Source of the DNA: Streptomyces sp. NRRL F-5126 | GTDB lineage: Bacteria; Actinomycetota; Actinomycetes; Streptomycetales; Streptomycetaceae | DNA length: 64,000 nt | Assembly: GCF_000721265.1 (NCBI RefSeq) | Contig: NZ_JOFZ01000004.1 | Coordinates: forward strand, 496,001 to 560,000 | Direction: 5' to 3' | Part shown: positions 41,514 through 50,318 of the stretch, in pieces | Layout: each line of letters begins with the position of its first letter | How positions within the stretch are numbered: the first letter of the stretch is position 1 | The notes under the pieces: model-generated | The model's input: the letters and a program-made list of their open reading frames with translations, nothing else | What the model was told of the DNA's origin: nothing | The model's database searches: none | Position numbers and translations under genes: made by a program

Positions 41514-42536
41514 ATGCAGTACCGCACTCTCGGCAGGACCGGCATCAAGGTCAGCCCCTACGGGCTCGGCGCGCTGATGCTCGCCACGTCCATCGGCAAC
41601 CCCGACCCCGCCGACTCCGCCCGGATCATCCACAGGGCGCTGGACGCCGGCATCAACCTCATCGACACGGCCGACTCCTACCGCGACTCCGAGGAGGTCG
41701 TGGGCAAGGCGCTCAAGGGACGCCGCGACAGCGTCGTCCTCGCGACCAAGTTGGGCCGCCCGATGGGCGACGACCCCAATCAGCAGGGCGCCTCGCGGCG
41801 CTGGATCATCACGGCGGTCGAGAACTCCCTGCGCCGTCTTGGCACCGACCGTATCGACCTCTACCAGATCCACCGCCCGGATCCGGAAACCGACGTCGAG
41901 GAGACGCTGTCCGCGCTCACCGACCTCGTCCACAGCGGGAAGGTCCGTGCGATCGGGACGTCCGGGATGCCCGCCTCCGACATCGTGGAGGCCCAGTGGG
42001 TCGCCGAGCGGCGCGGCCTGGAGCGGTTCCACACCGAGCAGCCGCCGTACTCGCTGCTCGACCGCGGTATCGAACGCGAGGTGCTGCCGACCGCGCAGCG
42101 CCATGGGATGGGCACGCTGGTGTGGGGCCCGCTCGGGCAGGGCATGCTCACCGGCCGCGTACGCAGGGGCGAGGCGAACGTCCTGCGCCGCGCGTCCCTC
42201 GTGAGGCACCTCAGCGACGAGCGCAGGATCGACGTCGTCGAGCGGTTCGTCGCGCTCGCCGACGAGGCGGGCCTGCCCATGCCCCACCTGGCCATGGCGT
42301 TCACCATCGCCCACCCTGGCGTGACCAGCGCGCTGGTCGGGGCGCGCACGATGGGCCACCTCGACGACCTTCTCGCGGGCGCCGAGGTGTCGCTCGGCGA
42401 CGAGATCCTCGACCGGATCGACGCGATCGTGCCGCCAGGTACCGACGTCGGCAGGCTTGATCAGGCCTACGCGCCCCCGGCCATCCAGCGTCCGTACCGC
42501 CGCCGCAGGCCCGCACGGGAGCGTGCGGCGGCCTGA
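41514..42536 (+). CDS. aldo/keto reductase
   Basis: The 340-residue TIM-barrel reductase is of the YhdN/IolS-like type (MQYRTLGRTGIKVSPYGLG). Active-site residues are Asp and Tyr in NLIDTADSYRDSE, Lys in VLATKLG and His in LYQIHRPDP. The NADPH-binding end (ALVGARTMGHLDDLL) is present. The C-terminus is Arg-rich (RPYRRRRPARERAAA), longer than usual. The ATG at 41514 follows AAGGAAGGG. It is divergent from the MmyB-like regulator, which probably controls it, and ends 7 bp from the convergent DoxX gene. Confidence 0.88.
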   Translation: MQYRTLGRTGIKVSPYGLGALMLATSIGNPDPADSARIIHRALDAGINLIDTADSYRDSEEVVGKALKGRRDSVVLATKLGRPMGDDPNQQGASRRWIITAVENSLRRLGTDRIDLYQIHRPDPETDVEETLSALTDLVHSGKVRAIGTSGMPASDIVEAQWVAERRGLERFHTEQPPYSLLDRGIEREVLPTAQRHGMGTLVWGPLGQGMLTGRVRRGEANVLRRASLVRHLSDERRIDVVERFVALADEAGLPMPHLAMAFTIAHPGVTSALVGARTMGHLDDLLAGAEVSLGDEILDRIDAIVPPGTDVGRLDQAYAPPAIQRPYRRRRPARERAAA

Positions 42537-42543
42537 CGCGGGC

Positions 42544-42918
42544 TCAGCCGCGTGCGTCGCGGCTCGCGCGCAGGGCCCACGCCACCAGCGGCGCCTGGAG
42601 CGGCAGGCGCGCGTAGGCGGCCGCCCTCATCGCCGCGTGCCGCTCCCGCCGGTCGAGCGCCATCTGCACGTTCGCGGGAAGCACCGCGACGAAGAACCCC
42701 GCGGCGGCGAGGGAGGCGGCGCGCCGGGTGCGGGGCGCCGCGACCGCCGCGGCAAGGCCGAGCTCCACGGCCCCGCTGACGTACGTCCACGTACGGGGCG
42801 CCCCGGGCAGCAGGCGCGGCACGGTGGTGTCGAAGGGGCGCGGCCTGGCGAAGTGCAGCACGCCGGCACTGCCGAGCAGGCCTGCGAGCAGAAGGGGCGA
42901 GCGCGGGGCGAGCCGCAT
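42544..42918 (-). CDS. DoxX-family membrane protein
   Basis: The 124-residue protein has about four hydrophobic segments. LLGSAGVLHFARPRPFDTTVPRLLPG and WTYVSGAVELGLAAAVAAP are the usual features of DoxX-like proteins, followed by FFVAVLPANVQMALDR. The function of this branch is not established; some DoxX proteins are linked to oxidative-stress membrane complexes. The start used is at 42918. It is convergent with the aldo/keto reductase and divergent from the acyl-CoA dehydrogenase. Confidence 0.8.
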   Translation of the reverse strand: MRLAPRSPLLLAGLLGSAGVLHFARPRPFDTTVPRLLPGAPRTWTYVSGAVELGLAAAVAAPRTRRAASLAAAGFFVAVLPANVQMALDRRERHAAMRAAAYARLPLQAPLVAWALRASRDARG

Positions 42919-43002
42919 CGGTACCTCCAGCGGGTCCGGTGGCGGGCCGGCGGCGCCGGCGCGGGTGCGCCGACCCGGGACGGCCCGTGGTCCGCATCAG
43001 GT

Positions 43003-43115
43003 TACTCACGGGTACTCCGCGGATCCACGGCGCGGTCCGTGCGTGCGAGGAGGGGCCTGCGGGCGCCCGCGCCGACCGGTGGTCTGACGGGCGCACGACG
43101 GGGTACCCGCCGGTA
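43003..43115. promoter_or_regulatory. two related imperfect palindromes upstream of the acyl-CoA dehydrogenase
   Basis: TACTCACGGGTA (43003-43014) and TACCCGCCGGTA (43104-43115) share TAC(T/C)C...GGTA half-sites, about 100 bp apart in the region between DoxX and the dehydrogenase. The second ends 30 bp before the ATG. They could bind the same dimeric regulator. Symmetry is imperfect and no regulator is adjacent. Confidence 0.3.
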
Positions 43116-43145
43116 ACCGGATCACTGGGAAGGATGGGCGCGCAC

Positions 43146-44345
43146 ATGGCTGAGCGGCAGCACAGGATCGACCCCGCGGCGGTCGAGGGCGACTTCTTCT
43201 ACGTCAGGGACCTGCTGGACCGCGAGGAGCGGGGGAAGCTGGACCGGGTCAGGGACTTCCTGGTCGAGCGGGTGGCGCCGAGGGCCAACGAGCTGTGGAT
43301 CGCCGGCGAGAGCCCGCTCGACCTGCGCGACGAGATCCGCGAGCTCGACATCACCGGCACCTACGCGGACGACCGTGCCATCGCCCCGCGCAGCTACCTG
43401 CTGACGGGCCTGCTCGGCATGGAGATGTCCCGCGTCGACCCGTCGTTCGCGACGTTCTTCGGCGTCCACGCGGGGCTTGCGATGGGCTCGATCCGCGAGT
43501 GCGGCTCGCGGGAGCAGAAGGACCGCTGGCTGCCGCCGATGGTGCGCTGGGACAAGATCGGCGCGTTCGCCCTGACCGAGCCGCTGGTCGGCTCCGGCAC
43601 GGCGCTGGGCCTGACCACCACGGCGCGCCGCGAGGGCGGCGGCTGGGTGCTGGACGGCGAGAAGAAGTGGATCGGCAACGCGACCTTCGCGGACCTCGTC
43701 GTCGTGTGGGCCAAGGACGTGGCCGACGAGCAGGTGAAGGGCTTCGTGGTGGAGAAGGGGACGCCGGGGTTCTCCGCGACGGCCCTGGAGGACAAGATCT
43801 CGCTGCGCGGCGTGCAGAACGCGCACATCGTCCTCGACGGGGTCCGCGTGCCCGAGGAGAACCGGCTCCAGCACGCGGACACCTTCCGCGACACCGCGCG
43901 TGTGCTGAAGGTGACGCGCGGCGGGGTCGCCTGGTCCGCGACGGGCTGCGCCGTCGGCGCGTACGAGGCGGCCCGCGGCTACGCGGTGCGACGCGAGCAG
44001 TTCGGGCGCCCCATCGGCTCCTTCCAGCTCGTCCAGGACCTGCTGGCGCGCATGCTCGCGAACATCACGGCCTGCCAGGCCATGGCGGTGCGGATGGCCA
44101 GGCTCCACGAGGAGGACAGGCTCGGCGACGCGCAGGCCGCGCTCGCCAAGATGTTCTGCACCACGCGCATGCGGGAGACGGTCGCGTGGGCGCGTGAGGT
44201 GTTCGGCGGCAACGGCATCCTGCTGGAGCACGATGCCGCCCGCTTCTTCGCCGACGCGGAGGCCCTGTACTCGTACGAGGGCTCCCGCGACATGAACTCG
44301 CTCATCGTGGGCCGCGCGGCAACGGGTTACAGCGCGTTCGTCTGA
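43146..44345 (+). CDS. acyl-CoA dehydrogenase (glutaryl-CoA dehydrogenase-like)
   Basis: The 399-residue flavoenzyme has the FAD/substrate motifs AFALTEPLVGSGTALGLTTTA, WVLDGEKKWIGNA and REQFGRPIGSFQLVQDLLA. The catalytic base is expected at Glu378 in YSYEGSRDMNSLIVGRA, the position used by glutaryl-CoA and isovaleryl-group enzymes with a C-terminal YEG motif. The absence of a clear glutaryl-binding Arg assignment leaves substrate open. The ATG at 43146 (MAERQ) is preferred to 43134, because GGAAGG abuts the earlier codon. It is followed by a convergent VOC gene. Confidence 0.88.
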   Translation: MAERQHRIDPAAVEGDFFYVRDLLDREERGKLDRVRDFLVERVAPRANELWIAGESPLDLRDEIRELDITGTYADDRAIAPRSYLLTGLLGMEMSRVDPSFATFFGVHAGLAMGSIRECGSREQKDRWLPPMVRWDKIGAFALTEPLVGSGTALGLTTTARREGGGWVLDGEKKWIGNATFADLVVVWAKDVADEQVKGFVVEKGTPGFSATALEDKISLRGVQNAHIVLDGVRVPEENRLQHADTFRDTARVLKVTRGGVAWSATGCAVGAYEAARGYAVRREQFGRPIGSFQLVQDLLARMLANITACQAMAVRMARLHEEDRLGDAQAALAKMFCTTRMRETVAWAREVFGGNGILLEHDAARFFADAEALYSYEGSRDMNSLIVGRAATGYSAFV

Positions 44346-44354
44346 CGCCCTGCC

Positions 44355-44711
44355 TCAGTGGCGGCTCCCATGGCTCACCACGTTGACGACACGGCCCTCG
44401 GGGTCGCGGACGAAGAAGCGGCGCACGCCCCACTCCTCGTCACGCAGCGGATGGACGATCTCGGCGCCCTGCGCGAGAACAGCCGCGTGGACGGCGTCGA
44501 CGTCCTCCACCTCGATACTGACGTCCGGTGCGACGGGGGCCGTCTCGTCGCGTGTCATGAAGCTGACCTGTGCGGTCGGATTCGCGGGCGAGGCGAGGGT
44601 CGTGATCCAGCCGAGGTCCATCACCTCGTGCAGGCCCAGCAGACCGTAGAACTCCCTGTTCCGGGCGGGCGACACGGAGCGCAGGACGGGCACGACACGA
44701 CGGACGGACAT
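44355..44711 (-). CDS. VOC-family protein
   Basis: The 118-residue single-domain glyoxalase-fold protein has PVLRSVSPARNREFYGLLGLHEVMDLGW at the N-terminus and FFVRDPEGRVVNVVSHGSRH at the end. DVSIEVEDVDAVHAAVLAQGAEIV forms the second half. It is one of three VOC genes in the window and probably acts in detoxification or dioxygenase chemistry. No extradiol-dioxygenase signature is seen, so it is not a candidate for the missing ring-cleavage step of the neighbouring cluster. Confidence 0.85.
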   Translation of the reverse strand: MSVRRVVPVLRSVSPARNREFYGLLGLHEVMDLGWITTLASPANPTAQVSFMTRDETAPVAPDVSIEVEDVDAVHAAVLAQGAEIVHPLRDEEWGVRRFFVRDPEGRVVNVVSHGSRH

Positions 44712-44831
44712 CGGTACCTCCGGGCGAGAGACACAGGGCGAGAGGCGCGGGATCGCGCCCGCAGCCTATGCGCCGCCGCGCGTCCCGTCTGCCGCCGCCC
44801 GTACCGGCCGCGCCCCGCGCCGGGCCCCGGC

Positions 44832-46187
44832 TCAGACCCCTACGGGCCGCTGCTCCTGCGGCGGGGCGAGGCGCGCCTGCCGGGTCTTCGGCCCGAAGAG
44901 GGCCAGCACGAGCGCGCCGAGCAGCCAGACGCCCGCGATGAACAGGAACACGCTCTGGTAGCCCGAGTGGTTGAACAGCGCGGCGATGATCAGAGGGCCG
45001 GCCGCGTTCGACAGCCGTCCGAGACCGTAGGAGACACCGGTGCCGAGCGAGCGGCCGTGCGTGTCGAACAGCTCGGGGGAGTAGGCGTAGCCGAGCGCCG
45101 TGTACCCGCGCTCGAAGAGGTTGACGAGGAAGCCGAAGATCACGATCAGCACCGGATTGAAGGTCAGCCCGTAGAGCAGGCCGCACACCGCGATGACCGT
45201 GCCGAAGCCCACCAGGCACCACTTGCGCTCGAACCTGTCGGTGACCAGCGACGCCAGGTAGGAGCCGAGCGGCGCGCCCACGGTGGTGAGCGCCACGAAG
45301 AAGATCGACTTCCCGACGCTGAAGCCCTCCTTGGACAGCAGCGTCGGCGCGAAGCTCGAGTAGCCGAAGAAGCCGATGGTCTGCGTGATCCACAGGACCG
45401 CGAGCAGGGCGGTCGGCAGCAGGTACTTCTTCTGCAGCAGGGTGCGAAGGGGTGCCTTCGCCCGGGGAGCGGCCTCGACCGGCGGGGCCGGTTCGGGCAA
45501 CGGGCCCTTCTCGGCCGAGACCTCCGCCTCGATCTCGGCCAGCACGGCGTCCGCCCGCGCGTAGTCGCCCTTGTTCTCGTACCAGCGCGGCGACTCCTTC
45601 AGGCGCCTGGCGAAGAGCATGTAGAACATGCCGAGCGCGCCCCACAGGTACACCAGCCGCCACGACCAGTCGTTGAGCGGGACGACCGCGCTCGCGATCA
45701 GGTTGGTGACCGGCGTGCCGCAGATCCCGATGACGATCGCGTAGGCCTGGTACTTGCCGCGCACGGCCGCCGGGTAGAGCTCGTTGACGTAGATGACGGC
45801 CACGACGGTCATGGCGGAGAGGCCCGCCGAGGTCAGCACACGGAAGATGCCGAGGGAGACGAGGTTCCACGAGAACACCGCCGCGAAGGAGAACACACCG
45901 AAGCACACCGTCGTGATGGTCAGTGCCTTCTTGCGGCCCCACCGGTCCGCGACCCAGCCGGCCGTGATCGAGCCGAGGAACATGCCGACGAACGACAGGG
46001 ACGTCACGTACGCGACCTGGTTGACACTGACGCCCCAGACTTTGACCAGGTGCGGCGCCGTGGAGGAGAAGCTGTTGATGTCCGCGAACTCGAAGAAGTA
46101 CGCGAACGAGACGGCCACCAGGGTCATCTTGTGGAACCGGGACAGCGGTAGCCGGTTCAGCCGGTTCATCGCGTTGGAATGCTGCAT
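44832..46187 (-). CDS. MFS transporter, probable aromatic-acid/carboxylate uptake
   Basis: The 451-residue, 12-helix transporter is of the sugar/metabolite:H+ symporter branch. It carries DRWGRKKALTITT (loop 2-3), ELYPAAVRGKYQAYA after helix 4, RLKESPRWYENKGDYARA in the central loop, and DRFERKWCLVG (loop 8-9). The second-helix region DINSFSSTAPHLVKVWG resembles aromatic-acid symporters. It is the last gene of the PDC/oxalomesaconate operon, 41 bp after the lactonase, and is the likely importer of the substrate of that pathway. The ATG at 46187 is used. Confidence 0.85.
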   Translation of the reverse strand: MQHSNAMNRLNRLPLSRFHKMTLVAVSFAYFFEFADINSFSSTAPHLVKVWGVSVNQVAYVTSLSFVGMFLGSITAGWVADRWGRKKALTITTVCFGVFSFAAVFSWNLVSLGIFRVLTSAGLSAMTVVAVIYVNELYPAAVRGKYQAYAIVIGICGTPVTNLIASAVVPLNDWSWRLVYLWGALGMFYMLFARRLKESPRWYENKGDYARADAVLAEIEAEVSAEKGPLPEPAPPVEAAPRAKAPLRTLLQKKYLLPTALLAVLWITQTIGFFGYSSFAPTLLSKEGFSVGKSIFFVALTTVGAPLGSYLASLVTDRFERKWCLVGFGTVIAVCGLLYGLTFNPVLIVIFGFLVNLFERGYTALGYAYSPELFDTHGRSLGTGVSYGLGRLSNAAGPLIIAALFNHSGYQSVFLFIAGVWLLGALVLALFGPKTRQARLAPPQEQRPVGV

Positions 46188-46227
46188 CGTGGCACGGCCC
46201 TTGCGAAGGAAGGTGGATGGGAAGAAA

Positions 46228-47151
46228 TCAGGCACTCTCGTCGGGCCAGTACAGGCGCATCGGGTTCTCGACGAGCAGCTTGTGGCGCTGCTCGGCGGTC
46301 CGGGCGACCAGTGGCACGTAGTCCACCAGCAGACCGTCGTCCGGCATGTGGTCCTTGAGGTTCGGGTGCGGCCAGTCGGTGCCCCACAGCACGGCGTCGG
46401 GGAACTCCTCGACGACCCGGCGCGCGAACGGCACCACGTCGGTGTAAGGGTGGCGCTCGCCGCCGAGCGCGGCGGGCCCGGTGACACTCAGCCGCTCCGG
46501 GCACGTCACCTTGACCATCACGTCGCCGCGTTCCACGAAGCGCAGGAAGCGGCTGAACTGCGGCCCGCAGGCCGGCCTGGCGACGTCGGGCCGCCCGAGG
46601 TGGTCCACGACGAGCGGTGTGGGCAGCGAGGTGAAGAAGTCTTCGAGCTCGGGGAGGTCCTCAGCCTCGAAGTAGAGGACGATGTGCCAGCCGAGCGGCG
46701 CGATCCGCCGTGCCACCGCCGCGAGTTCATCCCGAGGCGAGGCGTCGACCAGGCGCTTGAGGAAGTTGAACCGCACACCGCGCACGCCCGCCGCGTCCAG
46801 CCTCGCCAGCTCGGCGTCGGTGACGTCCTCGCGTACGGTCGCGATGCCGCGTGCCCGCCCGCCGGACGCCTCGACCGCGTGCAGCATGGCGCTGTTGTCC
46901 GCGCCGTGGCACGTCGCCTGCACGACCACGTTGCGGCTGACGCCGAGGTGGTCGCGGAGCGCGAACAGCTGCTCGCTGCTCGCGTCGCACGGCGTGTACT
47001 TGCGTTCCGGAGCGTAGGGGAACTCGGCCCCAGGACCGAAGACGTGGCAGTGCGCGTCGACGGTGCCCCGCGGGAGCGCGAAGGCGGGTACGGACGGGTC
47101 GCGGTACCAGTCCAGCCAGCCGGGGGTCTTGGTGAATGCGGGGTTGCTCAT
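46228..47151 (-). CDS. ligI: 2-pyrone-4,6-dicarboxylate lactonase (amidohydrolase family)
   Basis: The 307-residue TIM-barrel amidohydrolase has the start GTVDAHCHVFGPGAEFPYAPERKYTPCDAS, which is characteristic of LigI-type PDC hydrolases. VVDHLGRPDV and LWGTDWPHPNLKDHMPDDG follow. It would open the PDC lactone to 4-oxalomesaconate (OMA). These enzymes work without a bound metal. It lies between the aldolase gene (41 bp) and the transporter. It makes PDC, rather than a freshly cleaved ring, the probable entry point of the pathway. Confidence 0.85.
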   Translation of the reverse strand: MSNPAFTKTPGWLDWYRDPSVPAFALPRGTVDAHCHVFGPGAEFPYAPERKYTPCDASSEQLFALRDHLGVSRNVVVQATCHGADNSAMLHAVEASGGRARGIATVREDVTDAELARLDAAGVRGVRFNFLKRLVDASPRDELAAVARRIAPLGWHIVLYFEAEDLPELEDFFTSLPTPLVVDHLGRPDVARPACGPQFSRFLRFVERGDVMVKVTCPERLSVTGPAALGGERHPYTDVVPFARRVVEEFPDAVLWGTDWPHPNLKDHMPDDGLLVDYVPLVARTAEQRHKLLVENPMRLYWPDESA

Positions 47152-47192
47152 GGTTCTCCGTAAGTGTTCGGGCGGGGCCTCGGTCGCGTCCG

Positions 47193-47876
47193 TCAGTCGA
47201 CGTACCTGAGGCCCGCGGCGTCCAGCGGCCCGCGCATGCCGTACATGTCGATGCCGAGCTCGCCCGCGGCGAGCCGCCGGCGCTTGCCCTCCTCGGCGTC
47301 CTCGCGCCGGCGGGCGGCCCCGGCGACGTCGTCGAGGCGCTCCGGCGGGACGACGACCACGCCGTCGGTGTCCGCGACGACCACGTCGCCGGGGCGTACC
47401 AGGGCGCCCGCGCACACCACGGGCACGTTGACCGAACCGAGTGTCGCCTTGACCGTCCCCTTGGCGTGGACCGCACGGCTGAAGACGGGGAAGTCCATCG
47501 CCTCCAGCTCCGCGACGTCCCGGCACCCGCCGTCGATGACGAGGCCGACCGCGCCGCGGGCACGGGCGGAGGTCGCCAGCAGCTCACCGAAGAACCCGTC
47601 CCCGCACTCCGTGGTGCAGGCGGCCACCAGGACGTCGCCGGGCCGCACCTGCTCCATCGCCACGTGCAGCATCCAGTTGTCGCCCGGCTGCAGCAGCACC
47701 GTCACCGCCGTTCCGCACAGCGCGGCGCCGCGGTAGACGGGCCGCAGGTACGGCCGCATCAGGCCGGTGCGCCCCATGGCCTCGTGCAGGGTGGCGACGC
47801 CGAACGGTGCCACCGCTTCGACCCGCTCGCGGGCCGGGCGGTGGACGGTGCGGTGGACGACTCCGAGTTCGTACAT
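47193..47876 (-). CDS. ligK: 4-carboxy-4-hydroxy-2-oxoadipate aldolase / oxaloacetate decarboxylase
   Basis: The 227-residue protein has the RraA-like fold. It contains VATLHEAMGRTGLMRPYLRP, PGDNWMLHVAMEQVRPGDVLV and the metal/substrate motif VIDGGCRDVAELEAMDFPVFSR, in which Arg and Asp of CRD are expected in the active site. LigK/GalC-type enzymes split CHA to pyruvate and oxaloacetate, using Mg2+. The ATG at 47876 is 56 bp after the OMA hydratase gene. RraA itself is shorter and lacks the C-terminal extension seen here. Confidence 0.86.
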   Translation of the reverse strand: MYELGVVHRTVHRPARERVEAVAPFGVATLHEAMGRTGLMRPYLRPVYRGAALCGTAVTVLLQPGDNWMLHVAMEQVRPGDVLVAACTTECGDGFFGELLATSARARGAVGLVIDGGCRDVAELEAMDFPVFSRAVHAKGTVKATLGSVNVPVVCAGALVRPGDVVVADTDGVVVVPPERLDDVAGAARRREDAEEGKRRRLAAGELGIDMYGMRGPLDAAGLRYVD

Positions 47877-47932
47877 CGGGGGTGCTCCTCCTTGAGCGTG
47901 GTGGAACGGTGCGGTGCGCGGCCGCCGGGCGG

Positions 47933-48958
47933 TCAGCGGCCCTGCCGCCGCAGCAGGGCGTCGAGGCGCGGGTACACGGCACGCGCGTTGTGTTCCTGGA
48001 TGGCGGCGAGGTCGCCGGGCGGCAACCCCGCCGCGCGCGTGTAGCGGCGCGTGTCGTCGAAGTGGTGGCCCGTGGCGGGGTCGATGTCCCGTACGGCGCC
48101 GATCATCTCCGAGGCGAACAGGATGTTGCGGGTGGGGACCACGTCGAGCAGCAGGTCGATGCCGGGCTGGTGGTAGACGCACGTGTCGAAGAAGACGTTG
48201 CCCAGGACGTGCTCTTCGAGCGGCGGCTTCCCCAGTGCCATCGCGAGGCCTCTGAAGCGCCCCCAATGGTAGGGGACGGCCCCGCCGCCGTGCGGGATGA
48301 TCAGGCGGAGCGTGGGGAAGTCGGCGAACAGGTTCCCCTGCACGAGCTGCATGAACGCGGTGGTGTCGGCGTTGAGGTAGTGGGCTCCCGTGGTGTGGAA
48401 GGCCGGGTTGACACTCGTGCTGACGTGCACCATCGCGGGGACGTCGTACTCGACCATCTTCTCGTAGACCGGGTACCACGAGCGGTCCGTGAGCGGCGGG
48501 GCGCTCCAGTGGCCGCCCGACGGGTCAGGGTTGAGGTTCAGCGCCACCGCGCCGAGCTCCTCCACGCACCGGGTGAGCTCCGGCAGGCAGGTGGCGGGGT
48601 CCACACCCGGCGACTGGGGGAGCATCGCGGCGGGCACGAACCGGTCGGGGTAGAGCGCGCTCACGCGGTGGCAGAGGTCGTTGCACAGGGCCGCCCACTG
48701 GGAGGACGTCTCGAAGCCGCCGATGTGGTGGGCCATGAAGGACGCCCGGGGGGAGAAGACCGTCATGTCGATGCCGCGCTCGTCCATCAGGCGCAGCTGG
48801 TTCGCCTCGACGCTCTCGCGCAGCTCGTCGTCGCTGATGGCAGGGCCTGCGGGGGAGGGCGCGGCGGCCGGGTCCGAGAGTGCGGCGACCTGCTGGTCGC
48901 GCCACGACGCCAGGGCGGGCGGTGCGGTGGTGTAGTGGCCGTGGCAGTCGATGATCAT
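47933..48958 (-). CDS. ligJ: 4-oxalomesaconate hydratase (amidohydrolase family)
   Basis: The 341-residue amidohydrolase has the metal-binding DCHGHYTTAP at the N-terminus. VFSPRASFMAHHIG, LNPDPSGGHWSAPPLTDRSWYPVYEKMVE, VSTSVNPAFHTTGAHYLNADTTAF and LRLIIPHGGGAVPYHWGRFRGL follow. These are typical of LigJ-type OMA hydratases, which hydrate OMA to CHA. Its ATG overlaps the stop of galD (ATGA at 48955-48958), indicating translational coupling. It belongs to the same superfamily as the PDC lactonase in this operon but is a distinct branch. Confidence 0.88.
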   Translation of the reverse strand: MIIDCHGHYTTAPPALASWRDQQVAALSDPAAAPSPAGPAISDDELRESVEANQLRLMDERGIDMTVFSPRASFMAHHIGGFETSSQWAALCNDLCHRVSALYPDRFVPAAMLPQSPGVDPATCLPELTRCVEELGAVALNLNPDPSGGHWSAPPLTDRSWYPVYEKMVEYDVPAMVHVSTSVNPAFHTTGAHYLNADTTAFMQLVQGNLFADFPTLRLIIPHGGGAVPYHWGRFRGLAMALGKPPLEEHVLGNVFFDTCVYHQPGIDLLLDVVPTRNILFASEMIGAVRDIDPATGHHFDDTRRYTRAAGLPPGDLAAIQEHNARAVYPRLDALLRRQGR

Positions 48959-50142
48959 CGGCTCTCCTCATGGGACGGCGTCGCGCCGTCGTGCGTTGTG
49001 CTGTGGGGGACCAGCACGTCGCCCGCCATGATCAGGCGCGCGGTGCGCAGCAGGGCCGAGCGGGTGACGTGCTGGGGGTCTGCGGGGTCGAGGCCGAGCA
49101 CCACGCTGAACTCGCCGGACGGGTGCTCGACGGAGACCGTGCCGTCCGCGCCCGCGGGCGCGGCGACGGCGTGGGCGACCGAGCCGTCGAGCACGCACGC
49201 CGTGGCCGCGGTGACCGCGGCCAGGACGCCGATCGACGCGTGGCACACGTGCGGGATGAAACTGCGGGTGCTGAGGGTGCCGCCGTGCGCCGGCGGCGCG
49301 ACGAGCGTCATCTTGGGGTAGTTCTTCGTCGTGACGTCGCCGAGCCCCATTAGCTCGCCGCAGGCCAGCCGCAGCTCCTCGACCCTGGACTTCAGCTCCT
49401 CGTCGGCGCCGAGTTCCGCGACGGACTCGTAGCCGGTGCGGTCGAGGTCGGCGGCGGCGACCACGACCAGCGGCTGGCCGTTGTCGACGCATGTGACGTC
49501 GACGGGCCCTGTCGAGGGGGTCTCGACGCGGTCGCGGACGTTGCCCGTGGGCAGGAGCGAGGAGCACACCGAGCCCGCCGTGTCGAGGAAGTCGATCGTC
49601 ACAGGGGCCGCCGTTCCCGGCACGCCGTCGATGTGCGTGGATCCGGCGTACTCGACGTAGCGGCCCTCGGGTCCCTCGGGGGTGGCGATGGTGATGTCCG
49701 CCGTGACACCGGTGTTGAGGGTGAGCACGCGTGCGGTGGTGGTGTCGGCCTCCGGTGTGATCAGGCCCGACTCGACGGCGAAGGGGACCACGGCCGCGAG
49801 CATGTTGCCGCAGTTCAGCGTGGTGTCCACGACGTCGCTCTCGGGCTGGAGCTGGGCAAAGCGGAAATCCAGGTCCACACCGGGGCGGCTGCCGGGCCCG
49901 ACGATGCCGGCCTTGCTCGTGAGGGGGTGCGCCCCGCCGAGGCCGTCGATCTGCCGGGGATCGGGCGAACCCAGGGCCGCCAGCAGGATCGCGTCGCGCG
50001 CGGCACGGCCGGACGGCAGATCGCCGGCGCGGAAGAACGGACCACGTGAGGTGCCGCCGCGCATGAACCAGCAGGGAACCGCGGTCTGGCCGCCACGGCG
50101 GCGCGTGCCGCCTGCCGGCCGGATGGACGTGGGCTGCGTCAT
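48955..50142 (-). CDS. galD: 4-oxalomesaconate tautomerase (PrpF family)
   Basis: The 395-residue PrpF-like isomerase has two diaminopimelate-epimerase-like halves. Signatures are PCWFMRGGTSRGPFF, DGLGGAHPLTSKAGIV, TLNCGNMLAAVVPFA and, in the second half, FIPHVCHASIGVLAAV. GalD converts OMA between keto and enol forms so that it can be hydrated. It is the first gene of the operon. The promoter region with overlapping inverted repeats lies directly upstream, facing the divergent GntR gene. Confidence 0.86.
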   Translation of the reverse strand: MTQPTSIRPAGGTRRRGGQTAVPCWFMRGGTSRGPFFRAGDLPSGRAARDAILLAALGSPDPRQIDGLGGAHPLTSKAGIVGPGSRPGVDLDFRFAQLQPESDVVDTTLNCGNMLAAVVPFAVESGLITPEADTTTARVLTLNTGVTADITIATPEGPEGRYVEYAGSTHIDGVPGTAAPVTIDFLDTAGSVCSSLLPTGNVRDRVETPSTGPVDVTCVDNGQPLVVVAAADLDRTGYESVAELGADEELKSRVEELRLACGELMGLGDVTTKNYPKMTLVAPPAHGGTLSTRSFIPHVCHASIGVLAAVTAATACVLDGSVAHAVAAPAGADGTVSVEHPSGEFSVVLGLDPADPQHVTRSALLRTARLIMAGDVLVPHSTTHDGATPSHEESR

Positions 50143-50162
50143 TGCTCTCCCCTCGCTGGTGT

Positions 50163-50202
50163 GTTGAGCGTCAACTTAACTGGCGACGAAATTGTTGACA
50201 AT
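50163..50202 (-). promoter_or_regulatory. promoter of the galD operon with two overlapping operator-like repeats
   Basis: Read on the minus strand, TTGTCA (50201-50196) is followed after exactly 17 bp by TAAGTT (50178-50173), a good sigma-70-type -35/-10 pair for the operon that starts at 50142. ATTGT-TG-ACAAT (50191-50202), of the TTGT..ACAA form bound by FadR/FCD-type GntR proteins, covers the -35. GTTGA-GCG-TCAAC (50163-50175) overlaps the end of the -10. Repression by the divergent GntR protein is the simplest reading. Confidence 0.6.
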
Positions 50203-50318
50203 AGCTCCGACGAAAAAGTTCCCCTTATGATCGGCACGGAGGGCGGCGCGGATAGACTGCGGGCCGTCGGTAGGGCAACGGCTTCTGACAGTGTTCGCGG
50301 CGCAGTGAGGCGGTAGGA

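Noticed and set aside
44355..44711. VOC protein as the missing extradiol dioxygenase of the PDC cluster
   Set aside because: It is a single short VOC domain without the extradiol two-domain layout, and LigAB/GalA-type enzymes are not VOC proteins.
44358..46151. A 597-codon open frame opposite the MFS transporter
   Set aside because: It is the antisense of a transmembrane protein gene, which regularly yields charged low-complexity frames. The sense strand has clear MFS motifs.
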